Shown piece after piece: positions 1 through 12,381 of a DNA stretch of 64,000 nucleotides. Under the pieces are notes generated by a model. The model did not search any database and had not been told where the DNA came from. It saw only the letters and a list, made by a program, of their open reading frames with translations. Each line of letters opens with the position of its first letter. Position 1 is the stretch's first letter. The stretch is taken from positions 30,386,185 to 30,450,184 of the forward strand of contig CM019220.1 of the NCBI GenBank assembly GCA_009741485.1, given 5' to 3'. The DNA is from Malurus cyaneus samueli (taxonomy: Eukaryota > Chordata > Aves > Passeriformes > Maluridae). The position numbers were made by a program, and so were the translations under genes.

Positions 1-1936
1 TTGTAGGTTCCTCCTCCCTCACACCAACCCACCACTGCCTAAAAAAAGGAACCTCCATACCTTTTCCAGACTTTCCACACCGCCTTATTATCTGCACAAT
101 TCCATCTGGATATTTAAAAACAAGGCTGCTGCCACTTCCAGCTGATTTTTCCATAAAAACAAATTGTTGTTTAATGTTTTCAGTCTTCTCACTCTGCAGC
201 GCATCAGATGATGACTATGCTGCTTTTTGCTAATCTGAGCACTAAACTTAATTGTCACTCAGAAGTAAATTCTTCTGTAACACTTCCTTCCCCTTCTGTC
301 ATCCCGGGTTTCTCATCAAACTGAATTAGTTTGTACGTGGTGATTTATTTGCTTTTAAAGGATGCTGGTTAAAAAGAAATCCCAGTCTGGTAGCATGCAA
401 CTTGGCAGTGGCAAACAAAGAGTAGCTGTGTTCTTCCAAATGTGGACTTTCACAGGAGTGAGGAACAGAAGCATTTTTCCCCTTTATTGCTCTCAGTTGG
501 ATTTTTTTTGTTGGTTTCATATATATATAATATTAAATATATATAATCTATATGTAAAAGCTGCACACTGCCCTTCCTTCACAGCCTCTTCATTTTTAAA
601 GCAGCAGAAAGAATCTCCTTGCAGACTCTCCACTATTAATTGTTTATAATGCATCTATCTGAAGGAAACACAATGGTATCTCAGCAAACATTTCGTATTA
701 TTTATATCAGTAAGTGCTCCAGGAAGTTTGTATGAGCAGTTCCCTCATGGCTGAAATGAGCCCACTTCATGCTTACCAATACTGTACTGCCTTGGGACTT
801 AGTGCAGAAGGCATACATTTTAAAGTTACACAAGATCAATTTTTTATGCCATTGAAGTGGATTGGCTTTGTAATGAAATTTATTTCCAGTTGTCCCTCTT
901 AATTGTTAATCTAGAATGCTGCTTAACTTACATTTGCATCTGGAAGCTGAAGCATTACAGAGTATTTTAATATGGTAGGGGAGAGCCGTGCTAAAATGTA
1001 TTTTCTAAGAAAACAAAATACTCATAATTTATCAGTAATTAAATAAAATGTTTTATAATCAAAAGGGCTTGAGAGAGGAGGAATTCTCCATCCCCTGGAT
1101 TTTTATATGTTGATGGAAAGAAAATTCTTTAAGGTAGAAATAATATCCATGGGTAAGGAACAGATATGTCTCTATCTCCTCTGAGTGTGAGTGCTGAATA
1201 TAATATGAACTCACTAATATTAAAAGAACAGAAGATGTGATAGCTACATTATGCATGAACCTGGTGTAGTTTGCTCCTTTAGACTTTGTCAGCTTACTTG
1301 TGCTTTTTCATTCCTTTTACAGAAGAGATCAGAGAGCAAAAGATTCCCTTGGCAGAGGAGCTAAATTGGATAATAATATATTAAGGGTAATAGGAAAGGG
1401 GAAGGGAAGAGGGAGGGTTTTCACCCAACAGCCCTCAAAGATCATTAATGGGAAGTTAACACTGCAAATGCCAGTTTGCTTTCCCAATTTTATTTTTGAA
1501 GTGTGCCAATGGAACAAACAAAAAAAGAAATTCTCTGGGGTCAGTGAATTGATTTCCCTGCCAGGTAGGAATCATTCCCAAGGAAATGTTTACTACTAAT
1601 ATATTTTGTTACCCTAGAAATTCCCAAGAAATATTTCTATTGAAATTGCAAAAATCATATTCTGCACTGTCGAAATGTACCTTTTTAATATTTATATCTC
1701 CCCAGTTGATGATCTCCCTACATCAGGGACAGGATGGTAGGCACACAGAGTGCTGCCAGCTCCTTTGCTTCTCAGCACAGGAAAGCATTCTTATTCAGAG
1801 CAGCCCTTAAGTAAATGTTTAAGTGCTTCCTTGAATTGGAACCAAAATTGTCACTCTCTAGGTGATACATATTTGGCTTTTTTAAACTTTGTATGTTTTT
1901 CCCTACTGTTCTTCCAGTTTGGATTTGTTTGTTTTG
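1..1936. other. Non-coding AT-rich DNA up to the assembly gap
   Basis: No recognisable exon. The open stretches are short and overlap on opposite strands, as expected by chance. It holds an AT-dinucleotide patch around 519-552 and a G-rich four-run motif at 1398-1417, listed separately. I see no transposon relic. Confidence 0.7.
1398..1417 (+). other. Canonical G-quadruplex motif
   Basis: The 20 bases GGGGAAGGGAAGAGGGAGGG contain four G-runs of three or more separated by 2, 4 and 1 bases, which meets the usual G3+N1-7 definition. It sits in a longer purine tract (about 1392-1417) in otherwise AT-rich DNA. Folding in vivo is not shown. No promoter or gene start was recognised next to it. Confidence 0.7.
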
Positions 1937-1946
1937 NNNNNNNNNN
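1937..1946. other. Assembly gap (10 N)
   Basis: Ten consecutive N, flanked on the left by a T/G-rich stretch ending in gttttg and on the right by ggtcatg. A round 10-N run is usually a placeholder of unknown true length, so any open stretch running through it (for example one over 1750-2163) is meaningless. Confidence 0.98.
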
Positions 1947-3724
1947 GGTCATGTCTGAGGCTTCTCAGTTGTTCATTATGAGCCTTCTGGTGAATGTGTT
2001 CCCACAACCAAAGGAATCGTGGTCACCACTCATATATCCACCCCCTTTATTAAGCAAGCTCCAAATTCAGTTAGATCCCTTATTCCTTTTAGCCAAAAAT
2101 CAGGCCAGTAAGAGAAAGAGCATGATTTTGAAACTTTACTTATTGATGCATTTCATCCTCTAAAATGATACGAATTAAATGAATGAGAAACTCTCTTTCT
2201 CCTTAGATTTATGTTGAAATATGGTGAGTTGAATCAAGGGCAGCTATTACAAGCCTTCTTTTTGGTCATTTAGAGCTCAAAAATCCTGACTTTTAGCATC
2301 CAAGCAACTTTTCCAAAGCACATTCCTCAGCAGAAACGAGGATCTCAAAACTGCCCAGCATTCTAAAGATGTAGTTTACAACAATACAGCATTAGATCTT
2401 CAAAAGGAGGAAGCTAGCAGCACTCTTCACACTTTGGGAAACCTGTCTTAAGCATGACAGCCAGCAGGCTAATGGTGCCCTGCTCATTTTTAGACTGGAA
2501 CCAGGCTCCACGTGTGTCTCCAGCTGTGATGTTTGTCTGGCTGCAGCTTTAGAGAGAGCTGTGTAATTACAGCTCATATGCATCTTCAATAACATGGATT
2601 ATTCACCAGCCTCCAACACAGAGCTTCCACAGCGCTGCATGGAAATTGTTAAGGATTAAATATAAAGATACTGATTACTAACAACACCTGCTGAGGTCCT
2701 GTGACAAAACCCTACTTGCAACAAGGTTTTTGTAAAAAGTTTCACCATCTAATTACACACAGGCTGCTGTATGTAAGCAACAATCCTTGCTGGGAAAAGG
2801 AGATGAGGATTCTGTGCTGATTTCCCAGCTGCTGTTCCCAATTCTGGGCAGGTTTGCAACAACACAATCCAAAGTTTTCCTAACCAATAGAGAATCTGTG
2901 AAATTAACACATCACACAAAAATAACCCAAATGATCCCTCTAGAAATAATACCTCAGAAATGAGAACTGGACACTTCAAATCAATTTGACCTGCACAAAT
3001 AAGCGTCTTTTTAGATAGTAATAGGGTGTCTAGACTCTCATTTCAGCTGTGGAAGTTCTGGAGAACAGTGAGCTCATAAATCTGTGATGCACATGCAAGC
3101 TGCATTTGAAGTATCATGAGGAGAAAGAAAATGACCAAATGGTGAATTTTCTTGCTTTAAACAAAGACAGAACACACATGTGCTGTGCATGTCTACAGGG
3201 AGAGGGAGAGCTGGGCATCACACACCAGGTGAAAGGCTGATATAGACACTGTAATGCATTTAACCATCATACATCTGCCTGAATTCAGTCTGGAGCTGCC
3301 TGACACACAGAACTTGGGAGATGAAGGACACAGGGGCAGAAGGAAGAACCTTCCCCTGAGGTGCCCCTGTGAAACAGAGAGGATCCTCTGGGGGTGGGGA
3401 AAGGAGAGGACGAGGGTAATGGACAGGCTCCAGATGGCCACTGTGCCAAACTGACCCTTAGAACCAGCAAAGCACAGAAAGGGTCAGTAATTAGAGGCTG
3501 CCCACCAAGAGGAGCCAAAACACCCATTTACCACCCAGACAATTTGTCTGGAGTTTGCTGCCTCCCAGGAGCTCACATTCACTGAGCCTGTGAGAGCTAC
3601 AGAGCATCATCTGCTATCCCATGTAGGGTCTGCAGCAAGGCAGCTCAAAACCCAAAAGAGTCAAGATGTTCCTCAGAGGAATGCTGAGATGATCAGCAGC
3701 AGAGATGATGATCTCCCCATTCTT
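1947..3724. other. Non-coding DNA, no recognisable gene or repeat
   Basis: Mixed-composition sequence with stops in all frames at short intervals. Around 3370-3415 the plus strand is G-rich, but the runs are too irregular for a confident quadruplex. Nothing else supportable. Confidence 0.6.
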
Positions 3725-3920
3725 CCAGTCAAGACAAGTGGGGCAGTAGATTCCCCAGAGGGAAGCAATGCCATCCAGAGTGACCTGGAGAGGCTGGAGG
3801 AGTGCCCCATGCAAACCTCCTGAAGATCAACAAATCCAAGCACAAGATCCTAAATCTGTGTCCTGCACTGGGGACAATCCCAACATCAGCACAGACCAGA
3901 GCATGAAGGGATTGAGGGCT
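3725..3920 (+). mobile_element. CR1 LINE fragment (part of reverse-transcriptase ORF2, decayed)
   Basis: Plus-strand reading gives VDSPEGSNAIQSDLERLEE, which matches the block of CR1 ORF2 just after the reverse-transcriptase active-site region, where CR1 proteins have a segment of the form ADTPEG..AIQRDLDRLE. The next bases (3809-3920: gcaaacctcctgaagatcaa, then a lysine/glycine-rich stretch, then ggacaatccca) follow the CR1 nucleotide order but fall out of frame and contain stops. The element is therefore an inactive relic. No 3' end octamer is present, so both ends are lost. The boundaries are estimates. Confidence 0.75.
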
Positions 3921-5120
3921 TTGGTTTAAATCTTAAAAAAAAAGGGATAAAAAATTGTTTCAGTAGGGGTTGTCCAATAAATTGTTACATGGAACTGCAA
4001 AAAAAAAGAAGGCAATATGAAGGATTTTCTATGTCTAAGGAAAAATAGTGGCTCAGAGTAGGATTCACTCATAAGGGGTAAGAACCATAAGATTTTCAGT
4101 GTTTCTGACTGGAAGCTTTGTTAAAATAGTGGTACACAATTGATAATTACAATGATTATATAAAAGAGTATAATAAATCCTATTAGACAAAAAAAGTCAG
4201 GGTGTTCTGTTTTTGAAATCCAATTTAGTCTAGTGAATAAGAAAAGTGATCTTTTGTCTCTAACAACTTGGGGGAAATAAACTGGATTTTAATTAGAAAA
4301 GAAGTATGATGAAATTAAAGCTAAAGGAAGAACAAGGCCTTGACAAAACTAGCTGAAGCACTTTAAAAAAAAAGTGTTTCCATTTTTTTAATTGTAAATT
4401 GAATTAAGAAACCTATAGTTATTACATAAGGAAGATAATTACAGGAAAACATTCAGCTGGAGCAGTGCTTTAGAAGTCAGCTGGGATATATTCAGATTTT
4501 GGTTTGTTCCATGGAAAGCATCCACAGTTGTCTGTGTGTGTGCAGGAATGATCCTCTCCCGAGCTCTAGCGGGGGCAGCTGCTGCTCAGTGCTTTGTGTT
4601 TGTCCCTGTACCTGGGGACAGCAGATCAGGGCACAAAGCCAGCTGGAACGAGGGGGTGTATGTGTGAAAAACACAGGAGATGTGATGAGTGGGGTGGGCT
4701 GGCACTGCTGGGGGAGTTCAGCAGGCTGGAACAGACATGGGGTGATGTTTTGGGACAGAGTTCATCAAGATAACACCCCAGGGTGGAAAGATGTGGCCAC
4801 GGTGCCTGCCCAGCAGGGTGGGCTGGACAGGAGGGGAACAGCCAGGCAGGGATGATGGTCTGGGTGTGCACCCACCAAAGCCTGCAGAGCACAAATCCAC
4901 AGAGAGCCAGGCTCTTCCCACCAGATCTCTGCTAAAACCAGCACCTTGATCTGCCCACAACAGGACATGGCAGGCTGGGCTTTGCCTTTAACTCTCCCTC
5001 TGCCTTGGGTGAGAGAGAGAGGAGGAAAGAGAAAAAAAATAGACCAATGAAGAAAAAGAGCCCATGGAGCAGAAACATTTCTGACTTGAAAGAAGGAAGA
5101 CTTCTTGCTGATACACAATT
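3921..5120. other. Non-coding DNA; AT-rich first half, more GC-rich second half
   Basis: The part from 3921 to about 4500 is AT-rich with several short A-runs. The part from about 4500 to 5010 is noticeably richer in G and C and carries overlapping open stretches on both strands with no domain. A short (TG)n run lies near 4529-4543 and a short (GA)n run near 5009-5022. No exon or promoter recognised. Confidence 0.6.
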
Positions 5121-5190
5121 TATAGACCCATAGAAAGGGCTAGTTTGGAAGGGACATTAAATATCATCTTGTTCCAACACCCAATTCCCC
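5121..5190 (-). mobile_element. CR1 LINE 3' terminal fragment (minus strand)
   Basis: The plus strand reads catagaa at 5129-5135, then gtttggaagggacattaaat, then tcatcttgttccaacaccc. This is the reverse complement of a CR1 3' end, whose usual form is ATTCTATG repeats preceded by the complement of TTGGAAGGGACCTTAAAGAT. The 3' end of the element is therefore at the left. Only about 70 bases remain, a severely 5'-truncated insertion as is typical of CR1. Substitutions throughout indicate an old copy. Confidence 0.75.
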
Positions 5191-6066
5191 TCTTTTTGTG
5201 TCACTTCTTCCCCTTCCACACAAATTGTGGGTGGCAAGTATTCTCCAGTTGGCCATCAGACCTTTCCTTTCTCACTTTCTTTACTTTCATTAGTTCTATT
5301 GTCTTAATTCACAAGCCAGGCTTAAAGAGAAGAAGAATGCAGGGAGAACATCATCTTGGCATTTCCAAGCTGCAGTCCCCTCACTCACCCGTTCCCAGTG
5401 CCACACTGCTCTCTCTCTGATAAACTTTTCTTCGTGGAGGAGATAAGAAAATCAGAGAAATAAATCTCTCTGGAGAGAAGCTGAGCACACTGTTCTGCAG
5501 GTACCCAACTTGTAAGTATTCACACTTGTAGCCTAAATATTTGCCTCTCCATAATGGCATCTTAGACAGATTTACAAAGCCAGGGGACTAGCTCCTGTTT
5601 CATTAAGCTGGGTGTCCTTCCCTTGCTCACAATTCTCTCCCCAGACTGTATTGATTTGGACAACACAATCAGTGCTGACTCAGATTGAATACAGTCTCAA
5701 AAAAACACTTTTTTTGTCTCATGCCACAAAGGTAAACTGAAGACCCTCATGATTTGTACTGTAGCAACATAAAAATAGAAAATTCTGCAAACAATTATGG
5801 AACCTTTGCAGTTCTATGTGAATCAAATACAAACCTGAAGTCAAGTCCTTTGGGCATCTGATAATGTGTACAGTAATTTCCAGAAATATAGAAATAATTG
5901 ATTTATGTTGTTTCAGACAAGGGTCCTTGGAGCAAGGATCATTTACCCTTAGGGATTCAGAACTGCTTAGTCAGACAACCAAGTAGAAGCAGAAGTCACA
6001 TTTAAACTCCATACCCAGCAATTAAATTGTGCAGTTACATTTTCTTACACGTTGTGACTCCTTAGG
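5191..6066. other. Non-coding DNA between CR1 relic and A-rich tract
   Basis: No gene or repeat recognised. The last part leads into an AATAAA at 6067-6072 and a long A-run. If that run is a retrocopy tail, part of this block could be its body, but I recognise no transcript in it. Confidence 0.5.
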
Positions 6067-6197
6067 AATAAAAAACACCATGTCAACAACAAAAAAAAAA
6101 AAAAAAAAACAAAAAAAAAACCAAAACCAAAAAACCCAAATCCAGCAAAAGAACACCCAATGAATTAACAAAACTGACAAAAAACAAAACCCAAAAT
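6067..6197 (+). repeat. A-rich / A-C low-complexity tract preceded by AATAAA
   Basis: AATAAA at 6067-6072 is followed 18 bases later by A19 (6091-6109), C, A10 (6111-6120) and then about 75 bases of A-rich sequence broken by C and CC. It may simply be expanded low-complexity DNA. The spacing from AATAAA to the A-run also fits the end of a reverse-transcribed mRNA, but no parent gene is recognised. Confidence 0.7.
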
Positions 6198-8403
6198 TTC
6201 CAAAGCTCCCCCAAACATCCTGAGAGCTTTTGTCTTGCATGTATGGATGGAAGCTCCCCCCACCTTATGGATTTACTGACTTTAATATCTTACCACGAAT
6301 GTCTATTGAGAAAGCCCTTTTTGTGCCCTGCTACCTGTTATTCTATTGGCATCCTGACAGCATTCTGTGTGCCCTTTAGCTTTGTTTCTGCTAAAATACA
6401 AAGAGCTCATGAGAGCAGGGCTCCCCTGGAAGCAGCAGTCACTGTCGGTTGTAGCGTTCTCGCTTGGATGATTTCTGCCATTGAGCACAAACACTGGCCA
6501 AAAAAAAAACCTCCACAGAAACCAAGACTGGCCACAGAAATGACACCTTCGAGCAGGAATGACATGTACTTAGCACTGCAGCCTGTCCTGCCAAGCCTCT
6601 GGTGCTGAGAGCTCAGCTGAGAGACAGGTTTGCCTGTGCTACCAGCATGGGCATTTTTCCTGTCAGGATTTGACTGCTTTCCCAGCTGAAGTGTACAAAT
6701 GGTTTTCTGGTTTTCCTCCTCTCCGTTACAAGTCAGCCTATTTTAATTTGTGCAGTTCTGATTTTTTTTGTCAGTGGCTTGTCATCACGCTGTCTTCAGA
6801 ATACTTGAGAAACACTAATGACACACAAAAATACGTTAATTTGTGAAAATAATAAGCGTTTGACTTAGAAGGAAGGGAGTGTATTTATACCGGTGGGGAT
6901 GCAGACAAGCACAAGTCATTCTCCTACCTACCACCTCACCCAAACTGGGGTCTCCTTGTGTTGAAAAAGAATGGGAGATTCACAATCAGATTCATTAGAA
7001 CGTGTCCAAAGATATATTTTCATCTCCTCTGATGAGGATTTCTAATGCCTTTCTCCATTTAACTTCTGGTTCAGCCTTTCAGGAAGAAGCACCACTGCAG
7101 CCTCACAGAGAGTTTATAAGTTATGGCCCAGGGACATCAGTGTGCTGTGTATGCCTGAAGAAATTGCTGGAGAACATTTAAGTTTTGTTCTTGCTTAATT
7201 ACAGCTCAATTAAAAAAAAGAAAAGGCATAGAGAAAAGAAGGAAAAGACTGTAACAACTACCCAGACAGAGTAGCAGATGGGAAAGAACAGAGCCTCTAC
7301 AAGGTCATCCAGAGCAGGTGGTTGCTTGTTTATAGACTCCTGTTTTTAGGAAAATATGTATTTTGCAGTGTGAATTATGGAACATCCCCATATTTATTAT
7401 AAAGGAGGACAGGAATACTTCATCTGCTCCATTGGGTTTCATAGAAGAAGCTGTGCTTGGGTTTTAGATGGGAAATTATTCTTTCTGTATTCCTCAAGGG
7501 AATCTTCAAAGTCCTGTGACTCCTCAGACTGCAAATCTCCTGTATCTGGTAACACCACGGTGCTGTTGGCCTTCCCTGTGTCTCAAATGCACACACATCT
7601 GCTGCCAGAAACCAAGCTATTACAAACAGGAGGCTCAGGAACCTAAAGCCAAAATCTTTTAATCAAGGGCCCAGATTAATTCCTAATGCCTGCTAAAATC
7701 AGCACAGCACTAATGGCTCGAGCAGAACAACCTGTATTGCCACTAGTTGAAATTTTTTTGAGGCCAAAGTAAACCAGTATGTAGGTCTGTTTCCCTCTTC
7801 AGCAGCTCACTGAACTGCCCCAGGAATCCCTCCACCAGGGGTGAATCCAGCAGAATTTGTTTCAATGCAGCTTGAAAAATTACTTCATGAAATTCAAAGC
7901 ATCCTGATCGTAGTGATCAATCCAAATCCCGCTCAAATGCCAGCTGTTATCACACAGACCTTGTTTTTCTTGGTTTTCCCTTGGTTTTCTGAGAGCCAGC
8001 ATAGACCTCTGAAATGTTGCAGTATTTGCTGATATAAGAAGGAAATTATTGCACAGGCAATGTCCATGGTGAGCAGAGGCAGCTGCCAGATCACCGGATT
8101 TCTCTAACGCACATCGATGCAACAATCAATAGGTTGTTTTGCAATTTTCCTAATAAAATATTTAATGCACAAGCAATATAGAAAAAATTTAAACTAGCCA
8201 CTCAACTGAGCTGCCAAAAGGAAAGGAAAACATTGGACATGTGCTGCATAATTGTGTGTGTGTTGCTGGTGTTATTCACGGAAGGGAGCTCTGCTACCTG
8301 AACCCAGCAGTTCTCCCTTGTCCTTCAATGACTTGGAGCCAAAAGCTTTGTTTCTCAAAACATTTATTATTTAAAGGCTGCCATAACCAAATACTTATGC
8401 CTG
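6198..8403. other. Non-coding DNA, no recognisable gene
   Basis: Several overlapping open stretches of 60-120 codons occur on both strands without motif or splice context. The longest, on the plus strand at 6243-6608, contains an A9 run and no recognisable domain. No transposon relic seen. Confidence 0.6.
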
Positions 8404-8455
8404 CTAAGTTGAGAAAATTAGGAAAATTTCTAAGTTGAGAAAATTAGGAATGCAA
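8404..8455. repeat. Two-copy tandem repeat, 26-bp period
   Basis: The 21-base word starting ctaagttgagaaaattag occurs at 8404-8424 and again, identically, at 8430-8450, separated by five bases (aattt). The second copy is followed by tgcaa, not aattt, so the duplication is just under two full units. Perfect identity suggests a recent slippage-type duplication. Confidence 0.9.
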
Positions 8456-9360
8456 GGCTATAAAAACAGCATCTAGTCCACTGTGGTCCGAGATCTGTAT
8501 AGGAGCAGAAAGTTCTTTACAGCTGCTGTCAAAGAGACGCTCCCTCACTTTCATCACCCCTTTTTTTTCCTTCTCACCACCCCCAAAACTGGCATTTTAG
8601 GGCCTGCTTTACCTTCTTATTCATATTGTCTTACTCCATCCCTTTTAAGGTTATCACTCAGCGTTATAGCCCTTTAAGGATAAATCCTTCCAACTGACAT
8701 AAACCTACACGACTTCAGTGAAATCAGAGAACCTTAATCAGTTTAATCAGATGAGGAATGTATGCTTTCTGCTTGCTTCTTCTGCTTTGTCCAGTTAATT
8801 CATGCCTTTAAAGGGATGGATCCACCATGCTTTCATTCATTCTATTTCTTAAGGAGCTTCCCAGTATTCCTGGTCACTGCTAGTTTTTCATCTACCCCAA
8901 AACCTCTACTCCAAAGTCTGTTCACGTCCTTCAATCCTCTATTCCAAAATCCCACAAAAAATATACTGATTTATGTAATCAATTTCTATATTTTTAAAAT
9001 TTGCTACATTAATATATTATAATAAATGCACTGCAGGAATTATAGGTATAACAGTTACCTTTTAAACAAAATACACAAATGGAATATGGTCTATATCGAA
9101 TGTTTCTTTTTAGAGGTATTGAAGGAAAGAGAAAAGCTGCTTCTTTCCTAATGTGGGTGGTAGAACTGAAAGAAAACGAGAATTTCTCCAATCTGGAGGA
9201 AAAACTTGTTTGCCATCCTGAATGAACGCACATGCTGCCAGCAGTTATTTTTACCTAGCCCATCATTTGGGAGACAAAATCTACTGAGAATTTGGGTTCT
9301 GGGAGACAGCAGCTCCATCTATTACATTCCAATGCCCTACATCCTCTACATCCCACATCA
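8456..9360. other. Non-coding DNA, AT-rich
   Basis: No gene or mobile element recognised. The region around 8960-9025 is very AT-rich, and a T8 run lies near 8561-8568. Confidence 0.6.
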
Positions 9361-9420
9361 CTGACCATGGAATACAAATCCTGCTTTCATCTGACCATGG
9401 AATACAAATCCTGCTTTCAT
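9361..9420. repeat. Perfect 30-bp tandem duplication
   Basis: Bases 9361-9390 and 9391-9420 are identical. Each unit begins ctgaccatgg and ends ctgctttcat. A further ctg follows at 9421-9423. The unit is a multiple of three, so an open stretch here repeats LTMEYKSCFH twice, but nothing else suggests coding. No divergence between copies means recent origin or an assembly duplication. Confidence 0.97.
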
Positions 9421-9423
9421 CTG

Positions 9424-10452
9424 TGGTTCAGTGACAGGTGGAATGTCAACCTCTCAAAACAGCACTCTGCAGAACACTTTTACAACCAGGAGGGAATTGA
9501 AGTTGCACATGCTGGGTACCCCACCACACAACACACACAACACACGCAGTTGAGTCAGGAAGGGTGGCATTCACACATGGCTCAGTGCTACATCTGGAAA
9601 CATGCCCCAAAAAATTCGTGCTGGGCACCAGCTCTGAAATACTTTTAGAAGTAGTTTCTGGAAATGCTGTTGTTTCAGTAAATAGCATGAACTGAGCACT
9701 GTTATTTCCTAAATCACAGGAAACGGTGCCTTTTCAAAGCTCGGAGCTTAAGCTGGTACAACTACTTTATGCAAAAATAATATTTTTAAGGATTTTTTTT
9801 TTCCTAAATTTCTCAAGGCACAGCAAGTTTTTCATTATGATGAAGGCTCTCTGTGTCAGGAACCACACAATCATAAAAAATAAAGCCTCTGGCAATTATT
9901 TCTGTACACTGTGCACTTCAGCTGGTGGCAAACGTTTGCAGACTGTGGATTTAAAATTTGACCTACCAGAAGAACTAGCAGAGGTCAAAGTTGTTATTCA
10001 CACAGCCCCAGTGACCAGTGGCCAGCACAGCCAGGCAAGTTAGGCAGGGATAAGGATAAGGATGAAAAACAGTTCTCTCTCTCTTTTCTATCTGCCTGGA
10101 GGGAATGAAGACACCTCTTTTGCAGCTCCGATGTTCAAATCCTTTTTGCTTTCATGTGGTTACTGTGAACGTTCTCTGGAGTATTAAATGAGAGGAAGGC
10201 ATTACAGTTTTTAACTTTGATGCCCTATTAAGACGAATATGCACCTAATGAGCTGAGAAATTACCATTGCTGCGTTTTTTTTTGTGCTGCTGTACAAGAG
10301 TAGCTAATCAGGACGGGGGCATGCTCTTTGTGTTCTTAACCCAAAAACAATGAAAGTCAGAAGATCATATTCAAACATATGTTTAATGCAGCAACAATAA
10401 AGGCAATAATAGCTTCTGCTATGAAAGGAGGACTGAAAGGGCATTTCATTTT
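9424..10452. other. Non-coding DNA with short CA-rich patch
   Basis: A short imperfect (CA)n patch lies at about 9525-9547. The stretch about 10180-10300 has mixed composition with TAATGAGC and CATTGCTGCG words and resembles regulatory DNA only in a general way. No exon recognised. Confidence 0.55.
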
Positions 10453-10480
10453 AAAAAAAAAAAATTATATTTTTTTTTTT
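10453..10480. repeat. A-tract followed by T-tract (inverted homopolymers)
   Basis: A12 at 10453-10464, the spacer ttata, then a T-run at 10470-10480. The arms are complementary and could extrude as a short hairpin. It is similar in form to the larger pair at 12382-12434. Confidence 0.8.
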
Positions 10481-12381
10481 ATTATTTTAAGAGCTACAGT
10501 AACTATCTCTTGCGGTTCAGATGTTGTTTGGCATAAAACTTGAGGGATATTATTTGTAAACCAGACATACCAATCAAAATTGTAAACATTTGAATGTCTT
10601 AAGACAAATAGCAGTAAAAATAACCATCACAACTGAAACCACTGATTATTCTGGGAGAAAAAAAAAGGCAGTTTTAGGTTAATAGCAACATTTGAACTCT
10701 ATCAAAGCTCCTTAATGCAGTGAGTTAATCCTGTTGGAATTTGAAATATGTCCTTGTTTCTCAGGTCAGGCTCCCTAAGAAAGAAGCTGTATCTAGTGAC
10801 AACACGAGAAGATAAAGCCAATTATATTCCAGCATTATTGGCTAATATTTCCTACTTGTCAACTGGAGTGTGGCAAGCCTTATTCATACGTGATATGCCA
10901 TCATGGATATGAATCTCTGTTTCCCCCTAAGGGAAATCTTGCAACAAACAGTTGACAGAGCAACAAACAATTTCGAAAGTAACAAATTAAAAATCTAATA
11001 AATATGATGCAAAGAGAGAACATGGGAATTTTGGCTTTTTCTTTTTTTTTTTTTAGGGTCTAAAACAAAATGCAGATTTTCTTTCCTTTCAAAGATACTT
11101 TAGTGAAAAGGTACAAGTGAGGTAATGAAGAGAGCACCACCAGGTGATGGAAGGTTTCAGTCCCCTGTCAGTCTCACAAATATTTTGCCAGATAACTTTA
11201 CTCAGGGAGGGTGAAAGGTTTGTGAGCCTGAGCCCAGTAACAGCTCTGAAGTCCTTGCAGAGCTGGAAAGCAGAAATTGGAGTAATTGCAGCTCTTTTTG
11301 TAGGTGCAAAAGGACAGGAGCACTCTGAAACAAACCTATATAATGGTTACACTACATTCTTGTAAAGAAACCACGGGGAAGTGCCTTCCCTCTGCTTCTG
11401 CAAGCATTCATTTCTAGTTCTGGTGTTTGTTTGTGGGCTTTTTTGGGTTTTAGTCAAAAAGATGTTACTCTTCTTATGTACCACATTTAGCCTATGGCAG
11501 AGGCAACATAAGAAAAATTTTCCTAAAATCTCCTTCTAAAGAAATTATCAAAGTCCCAGAAGATCTGGTAACCTTATAGGGAAAATAACAGTAGGGATGA
11601 TTCATCCCTGGTTCACTTTGATGCTTTTTGCCTTTTAGAAGAGGCACTCCAACACTTTGCAAGAGTATTTTCCCTTTGACAGAAGCATTACTGCAAAATG
11701 TGCTCCAGAGGATTATGTTTTTAGGTAGTGCTGGGCCCCCAGCTTTTCACTTACATTTGTGCCAGCCCTGGAACTGTTTGAATTTTGGTTAACCTCAGTC
11801 AGGGACCCTGGCACAGGACTACCCTGCTCTACACGTAGCCAGAGCACATCCTTCAGGTGGGGTTGCTTGAGGAAGGACTTTGAAGAGCTTTATTTTAATG
11901 TATTTTCTTTGGAAATGCAGCACCCTGAGCTCTCCTTGTCACAGCGATGGAGCAAAGTGAGCTCTGCTCATTGTGGGCTCCTCAATTCCCCTCACAGCGA
12001 CTTCTGCTGCTACAGCAGCAATCAAAAGGAATCCCACAGGGGAATCTGAACAGAGGGAGTGATTTTCTAGAGAGAAAATGTCACACAGAAGGAAAGGGAG
12101 AGGAGGAAGTGTCATTTTAGGGTTGTATTTAAGCTGTGATTCCACTTTGAAGACAAGACCTGGTAGAACTTCACTTTCCCACAAGTAATTTGCATCTTCT
12201 GTGCAAATCACTCACATAAACTGGCTGCACAGGAAAAATAAAGCATGATTACTGCTTAATTATCTTGAGATCTGTGCAGACAGAGATCAGCAGTAATACT
12301 ATCTGATGTATCAAAAATGGCAATTAGGGTTAAATGGTCAGGCATGATTTTTAAGGGGAAAAATATAAATAAATAATAAAG
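10481..12381. other. Non-coding DNA, no recognisable gene
   Basis: No exon, RNA gene or transposon recognised. A T12 run lies at about 11043-11054. The final bases are AT-rich (aataaataataaag) and lead directly into the next A-tract. Confidence 0.6.

Noticed and set aside
6022..6240. Phenylalanine/tryptophan-rich minus-strand open stretch resembling a membrane protein
   Set aside because: It is produced by the A-rich tract at 6091-6197 read in reverse.
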